Assembly: GCA_902604605.1 (NCBI GenBank)
Contig: CACKZI010000002.1
Span: forward strand, 1 to 51,535
Source: an uncultured Pelagibacteraceae bacterium
GTDB taxonomy: Bacteria > Pseudomonadota > Alphaproteobacteria > Pelagibacterales > Pelagibacteraceae
Direction of reading: 5' to 3'
Length of the DNA stretch: 51,535 bases
In this document: in pieces, positions 45,745 through 51,535 of the stretch
How the letters are laid out: each line of letters starts with the position of its first letter
Numbering within the stretch: position 1 is the first letter of the stretch
Translations under genes and position numbers: made by a program
Notes under the pieces: model-generated
What the model saw: the letters and a program-made list of their open reading frames with translations, nothing else
Database searches by the model: none
Told to the model about the DNA's origin: nothing

Positions 45745-45745
45745 A

Positions 45746-46495
45746 ATGACAAAAAACACAAAAGTAAATGCCGCGATATTAATAATTGGAAATGAAATTC
45801 TATCTGGAAGAACTCAAGATACAAATACTAGCACTTTAGCAGTTTGGCTTAACACAATTGGAGTTAAGGTAAATGAAGTAAGAGTTATTCCTGATGTTGA
45901 AAAAACAATTGTTAATACACTTAATCTATTAAGAAAAGAAAATGATTATGTTTTCACAACTGGCGGTATTGGTCCAACTCACGACGACATTACAGCGGAG
46001 TCAGTTTCAAAAGCTTTTGGTGTTAAATATGAAATACATAAAGAGGCCTTTAAAATATTAGAGGCTTATTACAAACCAGGTGAATTTAACGAGGGAAGAC
46101 AAAGAATGGTATGGATGCCCGCAAATGCAGAATTAATTTTAAACCCAACAAGTGGCGCTCCAGGATTTAGTGTTGAAAATGTATTTTGTCTACCTGGTGT
46201 TCCTTCAATTATGAAATCTATGTTAGGTAGTTTAAAAAACAGAATTATCGGTGGAGAGCCTATCCTAAGCCATACCATTAGTTTAAGAACAGTTGAAAGC
46301 GAAATTGCAAACTCATTAACTTTAGTACAAGATAAAAATAAAGATGTTGAGATAGGTAGTTACCCTTTCTTTCATGCTGGAAAATTAGGTGTTTCAATTG
46401 TACTTCGATCAGAAAACCAATCTAAGATAGATATTTGTAATTCACAAATTTTAGAATTTATAAAAGAAAAAAAAATCGAAATAGTAGATCGTTAA
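45746..46495 (+). CDS. Molybdopterin-binding (MoCF) domain protein, CinA N-terminal type
   Basis: The 249-aa protein matches the N-terminal half of CinA (competence/damage-inducible protein A): ILIIGNEILSGRTQDTNT, FTTGGIGPTHDDITAESV, GAPGFSVENVFCLPGVPS. The C-terminal nicotinamide-nucleotide amidase domain of full CinA (about 410 aa total) is absent, so this is the MoaB/MogA-like domain alone. Related proteins act in nucleotide-cofactor hydrolysis, and activity here is not determinable. It starts the + strand group leading to the sugar genes, and the next gene begins without a gap. Confidence 0.88.
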   Translation: MTKNTKVNAAILIIGNEILSGRTQDTNTSTLAVWLNTIGVKVNEVRVIPDVEKTIVNTLNLLRKENDYVFTTGGIGPTHDDITAESVSKAFGVKYEIHKEAFKILEAYYKPGEFNEGRQRMVWMPANAELILNPTSGAPGFSVENVFCLPGVPSIMKSMLGSLKNRIIGGEPILSHTISLRTVESEIANSLTLVQDKNKDVEIGSYPFFHAGKLGVSIVLRSENQSKIDICNSQILEFIKEKKIEIVDR

Positions 46496-46900
46496 ATGCT
46501 TTATTTTGCTTATGGTAGTAATCTTAATCATTTTCAAATGAAAAGAAGATGTAAAGATAGCATTTTTTTGAAAAAGATTAATCTTAAGAATTTTAAACTT
46601 ACATTTAGAAGTAAATATAGAGCTGCAGATATCGAACCAAAAAAAAATTCAATAGTTCCAGGCGGTTTATTTGAAATATCTAAAAGTGATGAAAAAAAAC
46701 TTGATGTTTATGAGGATTACCCAAAGTTATACAAAAAATATTATTTTTATTTTTATGGCAAAAGAGTAATGACTTACACAATGGTTAAAAAAACACCTTT
46801 CAAATTTCCAACAGAACGATATCTAAATGTTGTAAAACAAGGATATAAGGATTGCAATCTTGATAAAAAAAACTTACAAAATGCTTTAAAGTTGATGTGA
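46496..46900 (+). CDS. Gamma-glutamylcyclotransferase-like (GGCT/AIG2 fold) protein
   Basis: The 134-aa protein has the GGCT N-terminal substrate-binding motif YFAYGSNLNHFQMKRRC. A central GGLFEISKSDEKKLDVYEDYP segment has a glutamate in the position of the catalytic glutamate of the fold (LDxYE). Family members cyclise gamma-glutamyl amines or peptides, but many bacterial ones are uncharacterised. It has no gap to its upstream neighbour and 1 bp to the GT2 gene downstream, so it is probably co-transcribed. No direct metabolic link is apparent. Confidence 0.75.
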   Translation: MLYFAYGSNLNHFQMKRRCKDSIFLKKINLKNFKLTFRSKYRAADIEPKKNSIVPGGLFEISKSDEKKLDVYEDYPKLYKKYYFYFYGKRVMTYTMVKKTPFKFPTERYLNVVKQGYKDCNLDKKNLQNALKLM

Positions 46901-46901
46901 A

Positions 46902-47828
46902 ATGAATATTTCAATTGTAATACCCTGCCACAACGAAGAAAAAAATATCCCTGAAATTACCGAAAGATTTATGAAAATAATAAAAGAAACTGATTTGGAG
47001 TTATACAAAATAATATTTGTTGATGATGGATCAACAGATCACAGTTGGCAAGAAATTAGTTCTTTGACTAAAAAATTTAAAAATAAGATTTTAGGAGTAA
47101 AGTTATCAAGAAACTTTGGTCATCAAAACGCTGTTATGACAGGTTTAAAATTTTGTAAAAGTGATTTAACATTAATTATTGATGCTGATTTACAAGATCC
47201 CCCAGAACTATTAAAAGAAATGTTTGATAAGTTAAAAAATGAAAAAGCTAATTGTGTTTATGGAAAAAGAATTTCTAGAAAAGATACTTTTTTTAAAAAA
47301 ATAACTGCAAAAATGTTTTATAGAATCTTTAATAAACTCTCATATACTAAAATACCTCTCGATGCAGGAGATTTTAGGTTGATCGATAATAAGATAGTTC
47401 AAAACCTGATTAAGTTAAATGAGACAGACCCATTTATAAGAGGACTTGTTCCATGGACAGGATTTAAACAAATTCCAATAGAGTATGATAGAAGTGAGAG
47501 AAAAAGTGGTGAGTCTAGTTACGATTTAAAAAAAATGTTAAATTTAACTTTAGATGGAATGTTGAGTTTTTCAAACTTCCCACTAAAGATTTCATATTAT
47601 ATTTGTCTGATTTCATTATTCATATTATTTTTATTAGTAGTGTACACATTAAATAGCTTTTTTAGTGGTCAAACAGTTCCAGGCTGGACAAGTTTAATTA
47701 TTGTAATATTGTTTTTTAATTCTATTCTTTTTTTTATACTGGCAATTTTTGGAGAATACTTGGGAAGAATATTTTTAGAAATTAAAAAAAGACCTAATGT
47801 AATAATATCAGAAGTTACAGAAGATTGA
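46902..47828 (+). CDS. GT2 polyprenyl-phosphate glycosyltransferase (DPM1/GtrB/ArnC-like)
   Basis: The 308-aa protein has a GT-A catalytic domain (about 1-225): SIVIPCHNEEKNI, FVDDGSTDHSW, IDADLQDPPEL (metal-binding DxD) and DAGDFRLID, then the amphipathic region with GESSYDLKKM. Two C-terminal transmembrane helices (about 230-255 and 265-290) anchor it in the inner membrane. This architecture transfers a sugar from a nucleotide sugar to undecaprenyl phosphate on the cytoplasmic face. The following membrane protein and GalE-like epimerase make a plausible donor/acceptor set. Confidence 0.88.
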   Translation: MNISIVIPCHNEEKNIPEITERFMKIIKETDLELYKIIFVDDGSTDHSWQEISSLTKKFKNKILGVKLSRNFGHQNAVMTGLKFCKSDLTLIIDADLQDPPELLKEMFDKLKNEKANCVYGKRISRKDTFFKKITAKMFYRIFNKLSYTKIPLDAGDFRLIDNKIVQNLIKLNETDPFIRGLVPWTGFKQIPIEYDRSERKSGESSYDLKKMLNLTLDGMLSFSNFPLKISYYICLISLFILFLLVVYTLNSFFSGQTVPGWTSLIIVILFFNSILFFILAIFGEYLGRIFLEIKKRPNVIISEVTED

Positions 47829-47840
47829 TATTTTTGATAG

Positions 47841-49073
47841 ATGCATCTATTTATAAAAAACTTTAAATACAGTCTATTATTATTAATTTTATTAGTTCCT
47901 TTATTCTACTTTTTTTTATATTCAAATTTTTGGAATATATTTATAGGCAATTCGCAAATTATCTTTAGTGACTTAAAATTAAATATTCATTGGTTAAAGT
48001 GTAACTATCAAAATTTTAAAGTTTATGAGGATAATACTTGTAATTTGTTTAGAACAAATTATGGACCATCTTTATTTTTTATACCATTTAATGAAACTTT
48101 AGAAAGTTTTTATCTTAAATATTTTCCGTATATAATTTATCTAATTTTTCCTTTAGCAAGTATTTTGATTAACAATCCCAAAAATTTGTCTCAGTCAATA
48201 ATTCTATTTATCGTATTATTCAATCCTGCAGTTTTTTTATTACTCGAAAGAATGAATTTTGATATTTATGTTTTGTTATTTTTGATTTTTATTGTTTACA
48301 ATAAAATTTTCTTTTTAAACTGGATTATAATTATTTTTTTGGGACTAACAAAAATCTATCCTTTTATTTTAGGTATAAGTATTTTTTTCGAAAATTTAAT
48401 GAGATCTAAAAGAATGATGTTTTATATATTTTTATTAATAGCAATTACAAGCTTAACATATGTATCTTTAAATTTTGATAAATATTTGTATGTATTAACC
48501 TCTGGTGGTGCAAAAGCGGGTTTACACTTATTATTTTCTATTAAAAGTTTTTCTAAAATTTTAAAGTATCAATTTGATATTAACTATATTTTATCATTAC
48601 CTATAATTTTATTTTTTTTCATTTATTTGATTAAAAAAATTATCAATCAATTAAATCAAAACGATTTTATGAAATCTTTTGATTTAGAGTCAAAAAAAGT
48701 AAAATTATTCATTTTATCGGGAACAACGATATCATTATGTTATATTTTTTTTTCAAATTATCTCTACAGAGAAGCCTTTTTCATTCTATTATTGCCTTTT
48801 TTAAATGATCTATTCTTTGATAAAAAAATATTTTTAATGAAAATTTTATTATACCTATTTTTAATAAAATTTTCTTTCCAGTATATTTATGGATATTTTA
48901 ATGTTGTTGAAAGTTTTTATTATATAGATAATGTAAGATATTATTCCGCATCTTTTTTAATAGTAAGTTTTATTAAGGGTGTAATAGATTTTTTTACTAT
49001 TGCATTTATAAGTTCAATAACTTTTATGATGATTAAAGAATATTATAAAAAAATTAAATCTATAAATTATTAA
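47841..49073 (+). CDS. Polytopic membrane protein, probable GT-C-type glycosyltransferase
   Basis: The 410-aa protein has about 9-11 hydrophobic segments starting with residues 10-35, and no soluble domain. The first periplasmic loop has an aspartate (IIFSDLKLNIHWL) where GT-C enzymes carry a catalytic acid. LLERMNFDIYVL and GLTKIYPFILG resemble the RGNxD and KxYP landmarks of the DUF2029/GT87 family. It directly follows a polyprenyl-phosphate sugar transferase, whose product is the usual GT-C donor. Family membership is a judgement from motif likeness and context, without a profile search. Confidence 0.55.
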   Translation: MHLFIKNFKYSLLLLILLVPLFYFFLYSNFWNIFIGNSQIIFSDLKLNIHWLKCNYQNFKVYEDNTCNLFRTNYGPSLFFIPFNETLESFYLKYFPYIIYLIFPLASILINNPKNLSQSIILFIVLFNPAVFLLLERMNFDIYVLLFLIFIVYNKIFFLNWIIIIFLGLTKIYPFILGISIFFENLMRSKRMMFYIFLLIAITSLTYVSLNFDKYLYVLTSGGAKAGLHLLFSIKSFSKILKYQFDINYILSLPIILFFFIYLIKKIINQLNQNDFMKSFDLESKKVKLFILSGTTISLCYIFFSNYLYREAFFILLLPFLNDLFFDKKIFLMKILLYLFLIKFSFQYIYGYFNVVESFYYIDNVRYYSASFLIVSFIKGVIDFFTIAFISSITFMMIKEYYKKIKSINY

Positions 49074-49075
49074 TT

Positions 49076-50050
49076 GTGATAAAAATCTTAATCACTGGTG
49101 CTTCTGGATATATTGGTTCATCATTGTATTTTCATTTAAAAAGAAAGTACAAAATCTTAGCAATTGACAAAAATAAAAATTCTTTTTTTAAGATAAAATT
49201 ATGTAATTTACTCAATCAAAAAAAGATCGAAAAATTACTTAAAGAATTTAAACCAAATACTATTGTTCATTTAGCAGGTCAATCTCTTGTAGATGAAACA
49301 ATAGGTAAGAAAAAATATTATGACAATAATTGTAAAGCTACAAAAAATCTAATTCATGCTATGAAAAAAAATAATATTAAAAATATCATTTATTCAAGTA
49401 CTGCTGCTGTATATAAATATAAGAATACAAAATTAAAAGAAAATGATGTTTTAATACCCAAAAGTACATATGCTAAAAGTAAATTATTTTCTGAAAAAAT
49501 AATCACAAAATCTAAAATTAATTATTTAATAATGAGATTTTTTAATGCATGTTCTGCATTAGATAAACCTTTAGTAATTGGTGAATTACATAATCCCGAA
49601 ACTCATTTAATACCAACTTTAATTTATAAAAATTTATTCAAGAAAAAAATGTATATTTATGGAAATGATTATAATACCTCTGATGGCACTTGTGTCAGGG
49701 ATTATATTCATGTGAAAGATATATGTGAAGCTATAAGTAAATCTATAGTTTATTTAGAAAAAAAATCTAGTAGATCATCGATATTGAATATAGGAACATC
49801 ATATAATTATTCCATAAAAAAAATAATTAGTATTGTAGAAAAAATTACAAAAATTAAAAGTTTACTGTATTTCAAAAAAAAAAGAAAAGGAGATACAGAT
49901 ACATTAATTTGTGACAATACCAGAGCTTACAAATTGTTAAAATGGAAACCTAAAAACTCAAATATCAAGAAAATCATAGTTGATGAAATTAGATGGATTA
50001 GATTTTTCTCAAAAAGGGGAATTGTTAGAAAGTTTAAAAATTACTTTTAA
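49076..50050 (+). CDS. NAD-dependent epimerase, UDP-glucose 4-epimerase (GalE)-like
   Basis: The 324-aa extended short-chain dehydrogenase has the NAD-binding GASGYIGSSL, VHLAGQSLVDET, the catalytic Ser/Thr in YSSTAAVYKY, the YxxxK pair in TYAKSKLFSE, RFFNACSA, and the GalE-like DGTCVRDYIHVKDI. It begins at GTG, 2 bp after the preceding stop; no ATG fits the NAD motif. It likely supplies UDP-galactose or a related nucleotide sugar to the GT2 gene in the same cluster. Exact substrate is unproven. Confidence 0.85.
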   Translation: MIKILITGASGYIGSSLYFHLKRKYKILAIDKNKNSFFKIKLCNLLNQKKIEKLLKEFKPNTIVHLAGQSLVDETIGKKKYYDNNCKATKNLIHAMKKNNIKNIIYSSTAAVYKYKNTKLKENDVLIPKSTYAKSKLFSEKIITKSKINYLIMRFFNACSALDKPLVIGELHNPETHLIPTLIYKNLFKKKMYIYGNDYNTSDGTCVRDYIHVKDICEAISKSIVYLEKKSSRSSILNIGTSYNYSIKKIISIVEKITKIKSLLYFKKKRKGDTDTLICDNTRAYKLLKWKPKNSNIKKIIVDEIRWIRFFSKRGIVRKFKNYF

Positions 50051-50093
50051 ATTAGATCTAGATTGATTTTATAAATTTTGTAAACTTATTTTT

Positions 50094-50900
50094 TTAATTT
50101 CCTACTTTAATAGTAAAGATGAGTTCTTTTACTTTTTTACCATTTTTATTTCCTACTATTCTAACTTCTGCTCCACTATTTGGAACAAAAAGTAGATAAG
50201 TAAATGTATTATCACCATTAATTATTTCTTCTTCTTCATTAATTATAATTTGATCTATTTTACCCTCTTGAATAGCTCCACTAATAGAGACTGTTCCTTC
50301 AGCATCTACTAATATCAATTTTCCCTCTTTAGCCCATTTAGGTTCGTTAATTTCAATTAATTTAGGACCAACTTTTACAACAGTATCTTCAGAATCTTTT
50401 TTTACTAGCAACTTAGACTCAATATATCCCTCTGCACAAATATCATCTTTTCTTATTTTTACTCTTGAGAAATTTTTATTTTTTGTAGAGACAGCATAGA
50501 ATAATAATTTTTGACCTTTTTTAACTTCACCAACAACCTTAGAATCTTTACTCGCTTTAATATAAATTTTTGTTTTTTTTGATGCTTTATGATTAAATGG
50601 AAGATCTCCGCAGTCGCCTACACCTTTTAATTTTTCAACGTTTTCTTGATTTTCTTTCTCTAATTTTTCGAGCTTAATTAATGTGCACCATTCATCTAAC
50701 TTACAAAGTCGATGCATTTTTCTCTGCATTTTACAAAACTGTTTTTCTAAAATATTTCTATCTTCAGGTAATTTACAAGTTATAGGTTCGTGTTCTTTAC
50801 CATCAATTTTATGAGCATAAGCATCGTTTAAGTTAAAAATAAAAACTAATATTAAAACTAATAATAAATCTAAAGTTATTAATTTAATTTTTTTTTCCAT
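50094..50900 (-). CDS. Exported protein with bacterial SH3-like domain and C-terminal Ig-like domain
   Basis: The 268-aa protein has a signal peptide (1-29, LVLILVFIFNLNDAYA). A short cysteine-containing helical segment follows (about 40-80). A bacterial SH3-like domain (about 95-165) has IYIKASKDSKVVGEVKKGQ and CAEGYIESKLL, the NVRsgPs...GYV pattern. A C-terminal beta-rich domain (about 178-268) fits the G-x-a-x-D...I-i-N...F...lp..G...v pattern of Ig/glucodextranase-like domains. It follows the serine protease gene by 2 bp, so the two are almost certainly one operon. Function is unknown; SH3-like domains in exported proteins often bind cell wall or partner proteins. Confidence 0.7.
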   Translation of the reverse strand: MEKKIKLITLDLLLVLILVFIFNLNDAYAHKIDGKEHEPITCKLPEDRNILEKQFCKMQRKMHRLCKLDEWCTLIKLEKLEKENQENVEKLKGVGDCGDLPFNHKASKKTKIYIKASKDSKVVGEVKKGQKLLFYAVSTKNKNFSRVKIRKDDICAEGYIESKLLVKKDSEDTVVKVGPKLIEINEPKWAKEGKLILVDAEGTVSISGAIQEGKIDQIIINEEEEIINGDNTFTYLLFVPNSGAEVRIVGNKNGKKVKELIFTIKVGN

Positions 50901-50902
50901 AA

Positions 50903-51535
50903 CTATTTATTTAATAATTCTTTTATATGATCTGCTGAAATAGAAAAATTCCAAGCAGGGGATCCAAATGTATTTAATCCAACAAGATAACCATTTTTAT
51001 CAAATAAAGGACCACCTGAGCTTCCAGGTGCAATAGTTGCACTATGATTTATAATTTTAGTGTCATCAGCAATAACATAGTCACCATATTTATTTTCACC
51101 AGATTTACCAGCAGTTCCTAAATATTGAATTTCTCCTTGAGCTGTATGCCCTTCTAAATTTGCTGGTGTTCCAAGCGATCTAACAAAATCACCTCTAGAT
51201 AATTTTTCAAATTTGATAAATCTTTTAACAGCGTTCATTTTTAAGCCAAATTCAGATCTTCCATCTTTTTTAACAATACACACATCATGTTCTGGAGCTT
51301 CTTTATATGTTGTAGCTGTATCATAATTATCCTTGTTAATATTTTTAATTAGTATTACAGCTTTTTCATTATTCTTAGATGCATTGGTAACATGACAGTT
51401 TGTGGCAATAAGATTTTCATCTAAAATAACTCCTGAACCACCACCCAAAGACCTATAATCTTTTTCACTAATTACCTCAAAAATATCAATTCTCACCGTG
51501 AAAGCTTCTAAAGTTTCTATATTGCTTTTAGGTTT
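50903..51535 (-). CDS. Trypsin-like serine protease (S1/S1C type), 5' end beyond the window
   Basis: The protease fold shows the full triad in ORF-track numbering: His35 in ATNCHV, Asp71 in PEHDVCIV and Ser160 in APGSSGGPLFD. SGVILDENLI is the usual first strand, and FSISADHIKELL ends the domain. The ORF track starts at a GTG (51496), but the frame stays open for 13 more codons to the window edge (KPKSNIETLEAFTV). That GTG is therefore probably internal and the gene partial, with any signal peptide or extra domain unseen. No PDZ domain follows. It is paired with the exported SH3-like gene 2 bp downstream. Confidence 0.85.
   Translation of the reverse strand, partial: KPKSNIETLEAFTVRIDIFEVISEKDYRSLGGGSGVILDENLIATNCHVTNASKNNEKAVILIKNINKDNYDTATTYKEAPEHDVCIVKKDGRSEFGLKMNAVKRFIKFEKLSRGDFVRSLGTPANLEGHTAQGEIQYLGTAGKSGENKYGDYVIADDTKIINHSATIAPGSSGGPLFDKNGYLVGLNTFGSPAWNFSISADHIKELLNK

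Noticed and set aside
51494-51496. GTG at 51496 as the true start of the serine protease
   Set aside because: The frame stays open to the window edge, and a start there would leave no export signal for a protein paired with a secreted one; more likely an internal valine codon.
1-51535. tRNA, rRNA, CRISPR, riboswitch, IS element or prophage
   Set aside because: No gap is long enough for rRNA or a typical CRISPR array, and I saw no cloverleaf, repeated spacer pattern, transposase, integrase or riboswitch core by eye. Small structured RNAs inside short gaps cannot be fully excluded without a covariance search.

Overview
This window is a gene-dense, very AT-rich stretch of bacterial chromosome. 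It almost certainly comes from a streamlined alphaproteobacterium of the SAR11/Pelagibacterales type. Supporting signs are lysine/asparagine/isoleucine-rich proteins, almost no intergenic DNA (the longest gene-free stretch is about 124 bp), many one-base stop/start overlaps, and alphaproteobacterial gene neighbourhoods (uppS-cdsA-dxr-bamA-lpx; tpiA-ppiD-trpEGDC-lexA-gltX; kdsA-eno-ftsB-lipA-coq10; purB-C-S-Q-L). I see no rRNA, tRNA, CRISPR, transposon or prophage.

Layout: (1) 1-8982, + strand: an envelope operon making undecaprenyl carrier (uppS, partial), CDP-diacylglycerol (cdsA), isoprenoids (dxr), the outer-membrane insertion machine (bamA, skp) and lipid A (fabZ, lpxD, lpxA, lpxI, lpxB). 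(2) 8959-16372, - strand: ppiD-like, trpE, trpG, trpD, trpC, lexA, gltX, with an SOS-type operator in front of lexA. (3) 16429-22866, + strand: tpiA, secG, pyrG, kdsA, eno, ftsB, lipA, coq10. (4) 22871-27131, - strand: a phosphoglycolate phosphatase and the methylcitrate cycle genes prpD, prpB, prpC. (5) 27203-36205, + strand: a stand-alone GlmU acetyltransferase domain, glmS, class II DAHP synthase, nadE, cysS, citramalate synthase, trmJ and rpsD. (6) 36213-38496: two orphan accessory genes, a PhyH-type dioxygenase (-) and a membrane SGNH protein (+). (7) 38499-45724, - strand: sfsA, map, purB, purC, purS, purQ, purL, a BolA-family gene and a monothiol glutaredoxin. (8) 45746-50050, + strand: a MoCF/CinA-N protein, a GGCT-like protein, and a sugar module (GT2 polyprenyl-phosphate glycosyltransferase, multi-spanning membrane protein, GalE-like epimerase). 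(9) 50094-51535, - strand: an exported SH3/Ig-like protein and a trypsin-like serine protease that runs off the window.

Most of this is core metabolism and envelope biogenesis. The parts least explained by housekeeping are the exported protease/SH3 pair at the right edge, the sugar module, the two orphan genes at 36-38 kb, the GlmU gene lacking its uridylyltransferase half, and the composite lexA operator. Several gene neighbourhoods look trimmed against the order I recall for other Alphaproteobacteria: no rseP between dxr and bamA, no pdh/lpd between ftsB and lipA, and no moaC/moeA/comEC around lexA. I see no convincing new defence or mobile system. The protease/SH3 locus is the best lead, but its larger context lies outside the window.
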